Of a stretch of DNA of 48,433 nucleotides, positions 16,564-25,199 are shown piece by piece. The notes beneath the pieces are model-generated. The model had not been told where the DNA came from and made no database searches. It worked only from the letters and a program-made list of their open reading frames with translations. The DNA is from UBA7803 sp041686955. GTDB taxonomy: Bacteria; Pseudomonadota; Gammaproteobacteria; Pseudomonadales; Azotimanducaceae. The stretch's first letter is position 1, and each line of letters starts with the position of its first letter. The stretch is from assembly GCA_041686955.1 (NCBI GenBank), contig JAWLCV010000028.1, forward strand, positions 1 to 48,433, given 5' to 3'. Position numbers and translations under genes: made by a program.

Positions 16564-17475
16564 GTGCCGGAGATCGAAGCCCGCGACCTGGTCAAGTGCT
16601 TCGGCGCCTTTCGCGCGGTGGACGGGGTGAGTTTCGCCGTGGCCGCGGGCGAGACCTACGGCCTGCTCGGGCCCAACGGCGCGGGCAAGACCACCACCAT
16701 GCGCATGCTGGCGGGCCTGTCCCCCATCAGCTCCGGCACGCTGCGGGTGGCCGGCCTCGACGTGGCCCGCCACGGCCGTGCCGTGCGCGCGTGTCTCGGC
16801 GTGGTCACCCAGAGCGACGGACTCGACGAGGAGCTGACGGCGCGGCAGAACCTGGAGGTGTTCGGTTACCTGGCCGGGCTGTCGTACCGGGACGCGCGCC
16901 GCCGTGCCCGGGAGGTCCTCGAGTTCTTCGCGCTCGAGACCCGGGGGGACGACGAGGTGGCCGATCTCTCCGGCGGGATGCGCCGGCGGCTGGCCATTGC
17001 CCGCGCCCTGGTGGTCCGGCCGCGGGTCGTCGTGCTGGACGAGCCCTCCACGGGCCTCGACCCGGAAAGCCGGGTGCGGGTGTGGGAGGAGCTGGCGGCC
17101 CTGAAGCGTTCCGGCGTCACCCTGCTCATGTCCACCCATTACATGGACGAGGCCGAAACCTTGTGCGATCGGCTCGCCATCCTCCATTCCGGGCGCATCC
17201 TCGACGAGGGGACACCACCCGAGCTGGTGGCCCGGCACGCCGGCAGCGCCGCGGCCGAGATCCGTCCCCAGGCCGGCTCCCGGGAACGGGTGCGGCGGGT
17301 GCTCGCCGACGCAGGAGCGCGCTTTCGGGAGGTAGGCGCCCTGTTCCGGGTCACCGGACGCAACGGCCGAGCGCCCGAGATTCCCGCGCTGCAGGGCGCG
17401 CAGGTGACCTGGCGCACGGCGAACCTGGAGGACGTGTTCCTGTCGCTCGCCGGCCGAGGGCTGGTGGAGGAATGA
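16564..17475 (+). CDS. ABC transporter ATP-binding protein (NodI/DrrA-like)
   Basis: 303 residues from GTG 16564, with GAGAGG upstream. Walker A GPNGAGKTT lies at residues 36-44, the signature is DLSGGMRRRLAIA, Walker B is VVVLDEPSTGLD and the H-loop is STHYMDEAE. The length and about 80 residues after the ATPase core match the NodI/DrrA subclass of ABC-2 exporters. The permease gene overlaps its stop (ATGA at 17472). No nod or polyketide genes are nearby, so an exporter of a lipid, polysaccharide or drug is the safest call. Confidence 0.93.
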   Translation: MPEIEARDLVKCFGAFRAVDGVSFAVAAGETYGLLGPNGAGKTTTMRMLAGLSPISSGTLRVAGLDVARHGRAVRACLGVVTQSDGLDEELTARQNLEVFGYLAGLSYRDARRRAREVLEFFALETRGDDEVADLSGGMRRRLAIARALVVRPRVVVLDEPSTGLDPESRVRVWEELAALKRSGVTLLMSTHYMDEAETLCDRLAILHSGRILDEGTPPELVARHAGSAAAEIRPQAGSRERVRRVLADAGARFREVGALFRVTGRNGRAPEIPALQGAQVTWRTANLEDVFLSLAGRGLVEE

Positions 17476-18272
17476 GCTCGGTGTCGAACGGCGCGATGGA
17501 CACGGCGGAGCTGATCCGTTGGCGCTCGGTGTCGGCGCTCTGGTGGCGCCACGTCCTGGCGCTGGCCCGGGTGTGGCGGGTCGCGGTGACCTGGTTCGTG
17601 GTGGAGCCGGTGTTCGTTCTGGTGGCGGTGGCACTGGGCATCGGCCGCATGGTGGGTGACGTGCCTCCCTACGGGAGTTACGCCGTGTTCGTGGCACCCG
17701 GCATCGTGGTGGGCACCGCCATGTTCCACGCCATCTTCGAGTGCTCCTGGAGCGCCTTCCAGCGCATCCAGCAGGATCTCTACGAGACCGTGCTCACGGC
17801 GCCGGTGACCGTGGCGGAGATCGTGCTGGCGGAGCTCGCCTTCGCCACCACCCGGACCCTACTGTCCACGTTGGCGGTAGGCGGCTTCGCCATCGGCTTC
17901 GGCTGGGTCCCGCTGTCGGCGCTGCCCGGGCTCCTGCTGGTCGCGGTGGGGGTGGGCGTGGTGTTCGGCGGCATCGGGCTGTTGTTCGCGGCGCTATCCC
18001 CCACGGTGCACGCGCTGTCGCTGGTGTTCACCCTGGTGGCCACGCCGCTGTACTTCTTCAGCGGCTCGTTCTTCCCGGTGGACGTGCTGCCGGACTGGCT
18101 CGAGCCGGTGGCGTGGGCGGCCCCCCTCACCCCGCTGGTTCACGTGAGCCGCGGCGTGGTGGCCGGAGACCTGGACTGGAGTCACGCCGCGGCGGCCGGT
18201 TACGCCGCGGGTCTCGCCGTGGCGCTGTTTCCCCTGGCGGTGGTGCTGCTGCGGCGGCGGCTGCTGAAGTGA
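17472..18272 (+). CDS. ABC-2 type exporter permease (NodJ-like)
   Basis: 266 residues with about six membrane helices and the ABC-2 signature region (YFFSGSFFPVDVLPDWLEPV) preceding the last helices. The conserved FECSWSAFQRIQQDLYETVL block in the first cytoplasmic loop is NodJ-like. It forms the channel of a dimeric exporter with the preceding ATPase, with which it overlaps by four bases. The gene ends 22 bp before the convergent ABC transporter at 18295. Confidence 0.92.
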   Translation: MSSVSNGAMDTAELIRWRSVSALWWRHVLALARVWRVAVTWFVVEPVFVLVAVALGIGRMVGDVPPYGSYAVFVAPGIVVGTAMFHAIFECSWSAFQRIQQDLYETVLTAPVTVAEIVLAELAFATTRTLLSTLAVGGFAIGFGWVPLSALPGLLLVAVGVGVVFGGIGLLFAALSPTVHALSLVFTLVATPLYFFSGSFFPVDVLPDWLEPVAWAAPLTPLVHVSRGVVAGDLDWSHAAAAGYAAGLAVALFPLAVVLLRRRLLK

Positions 18273-18294
18273 CGCGAACCCCGGGGCGGTGCCG

Positions 18295-20085
18295 TCAGGC
18301 GTTGGCCACGGAGTCCACGAACCCCAGGGACTGCATGTCGAACAAGCCCCGGTAGACGCCGTGAGGTCGGGCCATGAGCTCGTCGTGGCTGCCCTCTTCT
18401 ACGATCTCGCCATGGTCGAACACCAGGATGCGGTCACACTGCCGCACGGTGGAGAGCCGGTGGGCGATGAGCAGGGCGGTACGGCCCTGCATCAGGGTGG
18501 CGATGGCTTCCTGGATGTAATGCTCGGTGATGGAATCCAGGCTGGAAGTGGCTTCGTCCAGCACCAGGATGGGCGCATCGGCGAGGATGGCGCGCGCGAT
18601 GGCCACGCGCTGCCGCTCGCCGCCGGAGAGCTTGATGCCGCGCTCCCCCACCAGGGTGTCGTAGCCGTCGGCGAGCCGCTCGATGAATTCGTGGGCATGG
18701 GCCTTGTTCGCCGCGGCCACCACCTCCTCGCGGGTGGCCTCGGGGCGTCCGTAGCGGATGTTCTCCGCCAGGGTGCGATGAAACAGGATGGGCTCCTGGG
18801 GTACCAGGGAGATGGCCCGCCGCAGGCTTTCCTGGGTGACCCCGGCGATGTCCTGGCCATCGATGGTGATACGGCCGGCGTCCACGTCGTACAGGCGCTG
18901 CAGCAGCTTCACCAGAGTGGTCTTGCCGGCGCCGGATTCCCCCACCAGCGCCACCTTCTCACCGGCACAGACGTGCAGGTCGAAGTCCTCCAGCACCGGA
19001 GCCGGCTGGTTGGCGTAGCGGAAGGTGACGCCCTGGAAGCGGACCTCGCCGCGGCTCGCCCGCAGGGCCCGCGCTCCGGGCGCGTCCTGCACCTGGGGCG
19101 GCGTCGTGCTGATCTCCACCAGGTCGTCGAGCTCGTTGGCGGCCCGCTGCAGGTTGCGCACCTGCCAGCCGATGTTCCTGAGCTGGCCATTGATGATGAA
19201 GTACGTGGTGAGCACGTAGACGAGATCGTTCAGTCGGGCGTCGGCGGCGTCGGCCCGCGAGAGCACCAGGGTGAGAAGACCTCCCAGCAGCGCCACGATC
19301 ATCACCGACTGAACCGCCCCCGAGTCCATGCTGCGCCGCCACGCCCGGCGCGCGCGAAGCTGCCAGCTCCCGGCCACCTCGTCGAGGCGGGCGTCCTCGC
19401 GGCGCTCGGCGCCGAAGGACTTGATCACCGTGTTGCAGGTGACGGCGTCGGCGAGAGCGCCCCCGAGGCGCGTGTCGGCATCGTTCGACGCCTGGTTGGC
19501 GGGGGCCACGTACAGCAGCGAGAGACCGATGCTGACGGCGATGAACACCGCCACCGCGCTGGCGAAGTAGAGCCCGAGAACCGGCTCGCGCAGGAACATG
19601 GCCACCGAGAAGCCGAGCAGGGTGATGAGCGCCGGCCCCAGGTCCACCACGGTGGTGTCGGCGAAGGTGTCGTAGGCCCACATGCCGCGGGAGATCTTGC
19701 GCACCGTGGCGCCGGCGAAATTGTTGGCGTGCCAGTCGGCGGAGAACCGCTGCACCTGACGGAAGCCGTCGCTCACCATCCGCCGCATGACGTCCGCGGC
19801 GAAGCGCACCCAGATCCTGAGATAGATCTGGCGGACCGCGAACACGGCGGCGAATGTGGCCAGCAGCCACCCCGCCGCCGACCAGGCGAGCCGGATGTCG
19901 GCCTCTCCGGCGGCGAACCGCTCCAGCGCCGCCACCAGCTCGGCGGAGCGCTGCGGTATCTGGATCTCCAGCAGCACCGCGAGCAGGACCCCGGCGACGA
20001 TCACGGCGAACCGCACGGGGAATCCTCGCCAGTAACCCCAGACGAACGCGAAGACCTGGATGAAGGAGATGCGGTGGTTTGTCAC
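18295..20085 (-). CDS. ABC exporter with fused membrane and ATPase domains (type IV)
   Basis: 596 residues. About six membrane helices in residues 1-320 are followed by an ATPase with Walker A GESGAGKTT, signature KLSGGERQRVAIARA, Walker B ILVLDEATSSLD and H-loop IAHRLSTV. The architecture is that of MsbA-like half-transporters, which work as homodimers. The GTG start has only a distant GGAG. It is 61 bp downstream of the cydAB-DUF2474 unit on the same strand. bd-oxidase operons often include the CydDC exporter, but this is one gene rather than two and its sequence does not look clearly CydD- or CydC-like. Confidence 0.88.
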   Translation of the reverse strand: MTNHRISFIQVFAFVWGYWRGFPVRFAVIVAGVLLAVLLEIQIPQRSAELVAALERFAAGEADIRLAWSAAGWLLATFAAVFAVRQIYLRIWVRFAADVMRRMVSDGFRQVQRFSADWHANNFAGATVRKISRGMWAYDTFADTTVVDLGPALITLLGFSVAMFLREPVLGLYFASAVAVFIAVSIGLSLLYVAPANQASNDADTRLGGALADAVTCNTVIKSFGAERREDARLDEVAGSWQLRARRAWRRSMDSGAVQSVMIVALLGGLLTLVLSRADAADARLNDLVYVLTTYFIINGQLRNIGWQVRNLQRAANELDDLVEISTTPPQVQDAPGARALRASRGEVRFQGVTFRYANQPAPVLEDFDLHVCAGEKVALVGESGAGKTTLVKLLQRLYDVDAGRITIDGQDIAGVTQESLRRAISLVPQEPILFHRTLAENIRYGRPEATREEVVAAANKAHAHEFIERLADGYDTLVGERGIKLSGGERQRVAIARAILADAPILVLDEATSSLDSITEHYIQEAIATLMQGRTALLIAHRLSTVRQCDRILVFDHGEIVEEGSHDELMARPHGVYRGLFDMQSLGFVDSVANA

Positions 20086-20146
20086 GGTGACGGGGTATTC
20101 TCCACGAACCCGACTGTCGGGGCCAGCGCGGGCCGGCGCCGGGTCC

Positions 20147-20266
20147 TCAGAGGTAGGACAACCAGAACCGCAGGCCGTAGGCGACGATGCCGACCGTGGC
20201 CACGCCGCCTGCCCACAGGGCAGCGAACCAGAGAAGCTGGCGCAGCCGCTGACCGGCGGGCGCCAT
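20147..20266 (-). CDS. DUF2474 small membrane protein of bd oxidase
   Basis: 39 residues with a single membrane helix (LLWFAALWAGGVATVGIVAY) preceded by basic residues, the pattern of DUF2474. This family accompanies CIO-type cydAB, like CydX with classical cydAB, and probably stabilises the oxidase. Its ATG shares one base with the CydB stop (TGATG), so it is translationally coupled. Confidence 0.8.
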   Translation of the reverse strand: MAPAGQRLRQLLWFAALWAGGVATVGIVAYGLRFWLSYL

Positions 20267-21273
20267 CAATGATAGCCCTCCCCGGGACGCACCTTGCCGC
20301 GGAAGATCCAGTAGGCGTACGCCGTGTAGCCGAGAATGATGGGCAGCAGGATCACGGCGCCCACGAGCAGAAACATCAGGCTCTCGTCCGGCCCCGCGGC
20401 GTCCCAGATGGAGATGCGCGGCGGCACGATGTACGGGTAGAAGCTGATGCCGAGACCGATGTAGCAGAGCACGAACAGGCCCTGGGCGTAGAGAAAGGGC
20501 GCTAGCTCCTTGCCCTGGCCGAGGCTCCGGTACAGGGCGGCCGTGCAGGCGATCACCAAGAGCGGAACGGGCGCCGTGTAGAGCAGGGCGGGCCAGCTGA
20601 ACCAGCGCTCCATGTACTCGGGCTGCAGGAGCGGGGTCCACAGGCTGAACACGCCGATGAGCACGAAGGTGGTGAGCCCGGCGATCCGGGCGTAGCCGCG
20701 GGCCCGCTGCTGCAGCTCCCCTTCGGTCTTCAGCACCAGCCACGTGGAGCCGAGCATGGCGTAGCCGGCCACCAATGCCAGGCCGGTCACCAGGCTGAAC
20801 GGAGTGATCCAGTCCCACCAGCCGCCGGCGTAGGCCCGGCCCTCCACCGGAATGCCCTGGAGCAGCGCCCCGAGCGTGATGCCCTGAGCCAGCGCCGCCA
20901 CGACCGAGCCGCCGAAGAACGAGGCGTCCCAGGTGCTGCGGCCGCGCACGGTCCTGCCGCGAAACTCGAAGGCCACCCCGCGGAGCACCAGGCCCAGCAG
21001 CATGGCGATGATCGGCGCGTACAGGGCCGGCATGATCACGGCGTAGGCGAGCGGGAACACCGCCAGCAGACCGCCGCCGCCGAGGATCAGCCAGGTCTCG
21101 TTGCCGTCCCACACCGGGGCCACGGAGCTCATGGCCGTGGTCTGCTCTTCCTCGCTTCCGAGGAACGGGAACAGGATCCCCACCCCCAGATCGAAGCCGT
21201 CCAGCGCCACGTAGGCGAGCACGGCCACGGCGATCAGCACCGCCCAGATGAACGCGAGATCGAGCTCGAACAT
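20266..21273 (-). CDS. cydB: Cytochrome bd-type ubiquinol oxidase subunit II
   Basis: 335 residues with about eight to nine membrane helices. The N-terminus AYVALDGFDLGVGILFPF and the APVWDGNETWLILGGGGL block are the hallmark CydB motifs. It forms the heterodimeric inner-membrane quinol oxidase with CydA. The start overlaps the CydA stop by one base (TGATG) and the stop overlaps the DUF2474 start. The order cydA-cydB-DUF2474 is normal for this oxidase class. Confidence 0.96.
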   Translation of the reverse strand: MFELDLAFIWAVLIAVAVLAYVALDGFDLGVGILFPFLGSEEEQTTAMSSVAPVWDGNETWLILGGGGLLAVFPLAYAVIMPALYAPIIAMLLGLVLRGVAFEFRGRTVRGRSTWDASFFGGSVVAALAQGITLGALLQGIPVEGRAYAGGWWDWITPFSLVTGLALVAGYAMLGSTWLVLKTEGELQQRARGYARIAGLTTFVLIGVFSLWTPLLQPEYMERWFSWPALLYTAPVPLLVIACTAALYRSLGQGKELAPFLYAQGLFVLCYIGLGISFYPYIVPPRISIWDAAGPDESLMFLLVGAVILLPIILGYTAYAYWIFRGKVRPGEGYH

Positions 21274-22688
21274 CAGCGCTTCTCCACTTCGCGTCGGCTC
21301 GGCCGGTACGCCGCTCCCATGGAGATGCGGGTGCCCGGCACCTCTTCCTCGGGCGGCATGCCCGGCAGCGCCACCTCGTCCGGGTTCTGGCGCATGAGGC
21401 GCAGGATGTAGAACGTGCCGGCGGCGAAGACGCCCAGATAGATGATGATGAACGCGACCAGTGAGCTGGCCACGGCCGGGGCCTCCACGGGGGAGGCCGA
21501 ATCCGCGGTTCGCAGCAGGCCGTAGATGGTGTAGGGCTGACGGCCCACCTCGGTGACGATCCAGCCCGCGAGCACCGCGAGGAAGCCCAGCGGGCCGAAG
21601 AACACGGCCACCCGCTGCAGGGCCCGGTCGTCGTAGAGCCGACCGCGCATGCGTTGGATCAGACTCCAGATGCCGACGCCGACGATGCCGAAACCGATGG
21701 CGAGCATCACCCGGAAGCTCCAGAACACCCACGGGACCGGCGGCCGTTCCGATCTCGGCCAGGCGTCGAGTCCAATCACCTCCGCATTGGGATCGTGGTG
21801 CAGGATCAGACTGCCGGCCTTGGGAATCTCGAGCGCCCAGTGCACCGTCTCCGCCTCGTCGTCCGGCCAACCGACGACGATGAAAGGGGCTCCCTCCCGG
21901 GTGCGGTAGTGGCCTTCCATGGCGGCCACCTTCGCCGGCTGGTGCTCCAGCGTGTTCAATCCGTGCAGGTCTCCCGCCATAACCTGCAGCGGCCCCACCA
22001 CGGTGGCCATCCACATGGCCATGGAGAACATCAGCCCGCCGGCTACGTTGTTGCGGTCCGCCAGCAGGTGCCAGGCCCCCACGGCGCCCACCACGAGCGC
22101 GGTCGTGAGGTAGGCGGCGAGCACCATGTGCACCAGCCGGTAGGGAAACGACGGATTGAAGATGGCCGCCCACCAGTCCGCGGGCACGTACTGGCCGGCT
22201 TCGTTCACGGCGTAGCCCGCCGGGGTCTGCATCCAGCTGTTCGCCGAAAGGATCCAGAACGCGGAGAGCACGGTACCGAAGGCGACCATCAATGTGGCGA
22301 AGTAGTGCAGTCCGCGGCCGACCCGGTTGACCCCGAACAGCATGACCCCGAGGAAGCCCGCCTCGAGAAAGAAGGCCGTCAGCACCTCGTAGCCCATCAG
22401 CGGCCCCAGGGTGGGACCGGACTGATCGGAGAACACGCTCCAGTTGGTGCCGAACTGATAGCTGAGCACGAGCCCCGATACCACGCCCATGCCGAACGCC
22501 ACGGCGAAGATCTTCAGCCAGTAGCGGTAGCTCTGCAGGAACACGTCGCGGCCCGTGTACAGCCAGAGCCCTTCGAGCACCGCCAGGTAGCTGGCCAGAC
22601 CGATGGTGAAGGCCGGGAAGAAGATGTGAAACGACACGGTGAACGCGAACTGGAACCGTGCCAGATCGAGAGCGGAAGACCAATCCAC
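21273..22688 (-). CDS. cydA: Cytochrome bd-type ubiquinol oxidase subunit I, cyanide-insensitive (CIO) class
   Basis: 471 residues. His21 in SFHIFFPAFT is a heme b595 ligand equivalent, and MGYEVLTAFFLEAGFLG carries the conserved Glu. YRLVHMVLAAY and SFRVMLAIGF supply the heme b558 ligands. The Q-loop is short (no C-terminal insert), and GWIVTEVGRQPY with YGLLRTADSASPV is typical of CioA. Subunit I oxidises ubiquinol and reduces oxygen without pumping. GTG start with GGAGG 7 bp upstream. It lies 105 bp after the DUF442 gene, so it may have its own promoter or share the sulfur-gene transcript. Confidence 0.94.
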   Translation of the reverse strand: MDWSSALDLARFQFAFTVSFHIFFPAFTIGLASYLAVLEGLWLYTGRDVFLQSYRYWLKIFAVAFGMGVVSGLVLSYQFGTNWSVFSDQSGPTLGPLMGYEVLTAFFLEAGFLGVMLFGVNRVGRGLHYFATLMVAFGTVLSAFWILSANSWMQTPAGYAVNEAGQYVPADWWAAIFNPSFPYRLVHMVLAAYLTTALVVGAVGAWHLLADRNNVAGGLMFSMAMWMATVVGPLQVMAGDLHGLNTLEHQPAKVAAMEGHYRTREGAPFIVVGWPDDEAETVHWALEIPKAGSLILHHDPNAEVIGLDAWPRSERPPVPWVFWSFRVMLAIGFGIVGVGIWSLIQRMRGRLYDDRALQRVAVFFGPLGFLAVLAGWIVTEVGRQPYTIYGLLRTADSASPVEAPAVASSLVAFIIIYLGVFAAGTFYILRLMRQNPDEVALPGMPPEEEVPGTRISMGAAYRPSRREVEKR

Positions 22689-22793
22689 GTGTCTGCCTCC
22701 GTGGTCCTCGCGAGCAAAACGGCGACGCCGGCGCCATCACCGTCCGTCCCCGTTGGCGAACTGCGTATCACGAAACGTGCCAGGATAGGGGCT

Positions 22794-23225
22794 TCAGCAG
22801 CCGGCGGCGCGGCGGCTCTCGAGCCTTGGCCGCAGCCCTTGGAGATCGTAGCCGGCCCGGGCCGCGGCGTCGACGATGCGCGCAACGGGCTGGCGGCGCG
22901 CCTCGGCCAGGGCCCACAGCATCACCGAACGCGTTCCGGTGCGACAGAACGCCAGTACCGGGCCCTGCGTCGCCTCGAGCAGCTCGGCGAAGGCGTCCGC
23001 GTCGTCGTCACCGACCTGGCCGGAGATCACCGGCAGCGGCCGGTAGTCCAGACCGTGCTGCTCCGCGGCGGCGCGCAGCTCGGCCGACCCCGGCTGGTCC
23101 GGCGCCTCGCCGTCCGGGCGATTGTTGATCACGGTGCGGAACCCGTCGCCGGCGATGGTTGCGAGGTCCGTCGGCAAAATTTGCGGCGCCACCGCGAAGT
23201 CGGGAGAAAGGCGTCTGATGTCCAT
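22794..23225 (-). CDS. DUF442 (Blh N-domain-like) sulfurtransferase/phosphatase-fold protein
   Basis: 143 residues. It carries the TIGR01244/DUF442 features: RLSPDFAVAPQILP at the start and the Cys loop LAFCRTGTRSVML with active Cys94, a dual-specificity-phosphatase-like P-loop used as a rhodanese-type site. In Blh proteins this domain is fused to a metallo-beta-lactamase persulfide dioxygenase; here the two are separate genes with TauE between them. It probably passes sulfane sulfur to the dioxygenase. GAGGA precedes the ATG. Confidence 0.9.
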   Translation of the reverse strand: MDIRRLSPDFAVAPQILPTDLATIAGDGFRTVINNRPDGEAPDQPGSAELRAAAEQHGLDYRPLPVISGQVGDDDADAFAELLEATQGPVLAFCRTGTRSVMLWALAEARRQPVARIVDAAARAGYDLQGLRPRLESRRAAGC

Positions 23226-23262
23226 GAGAGCTCCTCGAGTTTCGTCAGCCGGCCAGCATGGC

Positions 23263-24033
23263 TCAGACGAGCCGAGAGGTCGACTGGATGAGGATGAAGC
23301 CGCCCATGAGAATCAGGAAGATGCCGAAGCTCTTGCGCAGCAGGGTCTGGGGCACCCGGCTGCCGATGTAGCTGCCGGCATAGCTGCCGGCGATGCCGAG
23401 CAGGCTCACCAGCACCAGGACGTCGACCTGGAGCTCGAGCCCTTGCTGGGCCAGCACGTCGAGGTATTTGTAGAACCCGCTGAAGGACTTCATGGCGATG
23501 ATCACCAGGCTGGTGGCCACCGCGCTGCGCATGGCCAGCCCGCCGAGCAGCACCAGCGCCGGCACCACCAGAAATCCGCCCCCCACGCCGACCAGGCCGG
23601 TGATGACGCCGACCACCACGCCGTCGGCGCCGATCTTCCAGGCGGCCCGCGGGGCATGCGGGGTCTGCGTCAGATCCAGGGGGCGTAACATGAGCACCGA
23701 CGCGACAAGCATGACCACGGCGAACAGGGCAAGCTGGAACGTGCCGGAGACGAAGCCTGCCAGATAGGCCCCCAGATAGGTGCCCGCCATGCCCGGCACG
23801 CCGAACAGCACCACCGAGCGCCAGCTCACCAGCCGGGCACGGATGTAGGGAAGGCTGCCGAATGCGGCGATGGCGCCGACGATGGCGAGCGATCCGGCGA
23901 TGGCCAGCTTTTCCTCCTGGCCGAGCAGGTAGACGAGCACGGGCACCGTGAGGATGGAACCGCCGGAGCCGAGCAGCCCGAGGCTCAGGCCGATGGCGAT
24001 GGCCCCGGGCCAGGCGAGCACGGCCGCCGGCAT
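23263..24033 (-). CDS. TauE/SafE-family sulfite/sulfonate exporter
   Basis: 256 residues, eight to nine hydrophobic segments, in two halves each with the repeated Gly-rich motif (LGLLGSGGSILTVPVLVYLLG and GLVGVGGGFLVVPALVLLG, given here as family blocks). TauE/SafE proteins export sulfite, sulfonates or sulfite-like anions. It sits between the persulfide dioxygenase-like gene and the DUF442 gene, so it is most simply the exporter for the sulfite that the dioxygenase makes. The start has only a weak ribosome site 39 bp after the upstream stop. Confidence 0.92.
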   Translation of the reverse strand: MPAAVLAWPGAIAIGLSLGLLGSGGSILTVPVLVYLLGQEEKLAIAGSLAIVGAIAAFGSLPYIRARLVSWRSVVLFGVPGMAGTYLGAYLAGFVSGTFQLALFAVVMLVASVLMLRPLDLTQTPHAPRAAWKIGADGVVVGVITGLVGVGGGFLVVPALVLLGGLAMRSAVATSLVIIAMKSFSGFYKYLDVLAQQGLELQVDVLVLVSLLGIAGSYAGSYIGSRVPQTLLRKSFGIFLILMGGFILIQSTSRLV

Positions 24034-24072
24034 CAGCGGAAGGCCGCCGTCACGGAGCGTGTCCCGCCGGGC

Positions 24073-24936
24073 TCATCGCTGGCGAACGGGAATCTTGAAG
24101 TAATGAACGCCGTTGCCCTCCGCCGGCGGCAACTGGGCACCGCGCATGTTGAACTGAACCGACGGCAGCAGGAGTCGCGGCGCCGCCAGTTCCCGGTCGC
24201 GGCTTTCGCGGAATCGAACGAAGTCGTCCTCCGTCACTCCGCCCCCCACGTGCACGTTGTGATCGCGTTCCTCCGCCACCGTGGTGCGCCAGTGGTACTC
24301 GGACCGTCCCTCGGGAAGATAGTCGTGGCACAGGCAGAGCACCGTGTCCGGGGGCAGCCCCAGGATGCGCTGGATGGAGGCGTACAGGATGCGAGCGTCA
24401 CCGCCGGGGAAGTCGGTGCGGGCGGTGCCGTAGTCCGGCATGAAGAGCGTGTCACCCACGAAGGCGAAGCCGTCGAACACGTAGGTGATGCATGCCGGCG
24501 TGTGCCCTGGCGTGTGCATCACCCGGAACTCGAGCCCGCCGAGAGTCGCGCGCTCGCCGTCGCCGAACAGGTGATCGAACTGGCTGCCGTCCCGGGCGAA
24601 ATCGGCTTCGGCGTTGAACATGTCGCCGAACACCTCCTGAACCCGGGTCACCCGATCGCCGATGCCCATGCGGCCGCCCAGGCGTTCCTTCAGGTAGCGG
24701 GCCGCCGACAGGTGGTCGGCGTGGACGTGGGTGTCGAGGATCCACTGGACCTTCAGTCCGCTCTGCTCCACGTGGTCGACGAGACGCTGGGCGGAATGGG
24801 TACTGAGCTCGCCCGAGGCCGGGTCGAAATCGAGCACCGGGTCGACGATGGCTGCCGAGTCGGAATCGGGATCGGTCACCACGTAGCTGAACGTGAAGGT
24901 GTCCTCATCGAAAAAGGCTTCGACCGTAGGCTTCAT
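24073..24936 (-). CDS. Metallo-beta-lactamase persulfide dioxygenase-like hydrolase
   Basis: 287 residues. The metal motif H70-V-H72-A-D74-H75 lies in ILDTHVHADHLSAA, and further metal ligands are in HTPGHTPACITY and AFVGDTLFMPDYGTARTDF. The block MPDYGTARTDFPGG matches ETHE1/Blh-type enzymes that oxidise glutathione persulfide to sulfite with iron. GAGGA precedes the ATG. It is the first gene of a minus-strand unit followed by TauE, DUF442 and then cydAB. Confidence 0.9.
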   Translation of the reverse strand: MKPTVEAFFDEDTFTFSYVVTDPDSDSAAIVDPVLDFDPASGELSTHSAQRLVDHVEQSGLKVQWILDTHVHADHLSAARYLKERLGGRMGIGDRVTRVQEVFGDMFNAEADFARDGSQFDHLFGDGERATLGGLEFRVMHTPGHTPACITYVFDGFAFVGDTLFMPDYGTARTDFPGGDARILYASIQRILGLPPDTVLCLCHDYLPEGRSEYHWRTTVAEERDHNVHVGGGVTEDDFVRFRESRDRELAAPRLLLPSVQFNMRGAQLPPAEGNGVHYFKIPVRQR

Positions 24937-25031
24937 GGCTGCTCCTCGCGCGAGGTCGGCCGCTGACGGGCGGCGGATTGAGGGTGCGGGTTGCGGGAAT
25001 TGTGCCAATCGCACGGTCGCTTGCCCAATGG

Positions 25032-25047
25032 TGTGACAGCCGTCACT
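25032..25047. promoter_or_regulatory. CRP/FNR-family-like palindrome
   Basis: TGTGA-N6-TCACT (25032-25047), with inner palindrome GTGAC-AGCC-GTCAC (25033-25046). It resembles a CRP-class operator and lies in the 263-bp divergent region between the persulfide dioxygenase-like gene (start 24936) and the PEPT-repeat lipoprotein (start 25200). A CRP/FNR-type control of one or both genes is possible. No AT-rich BigR-like site is visible. The rest of the region shows no clear promoter. Confidence 0.45.
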
Positions 25048-25199
25048 GCCTGCACATTCCCTTACATTTTTGCCAAGACGGTCACGGGACGCCTCGGGCG
25101 GCTCCGTAGACTCCTGGGCAGTTGGGGGGCGAGCTCCGGCTCGCGAATCAAGGACCGATACCTCCAGAGCTTCCAGCATCACCGGGAGACTGTCCAGCC

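Noticed and set aside
16564..18272. Nodulation-factor exporter
   Set aside because: NodIJ-like sequence alone is shared by many drug and lipid exporters, and no nod genes or symbiosis context is seen.
18289..20505. 738-residue open frame opposite the ABC exporter
   Set aside because: The minus-strand frame has intact Walker A, signature and Walker B motifs, so the plus-strand frame is a shadow.
24937..25199. BigR operator in front of the persulfide dioxygenase-like gene
   Set aside because: No AT-rich dyad of the BigR type is visible; the only clear dyad is the CRP-like palindrome.
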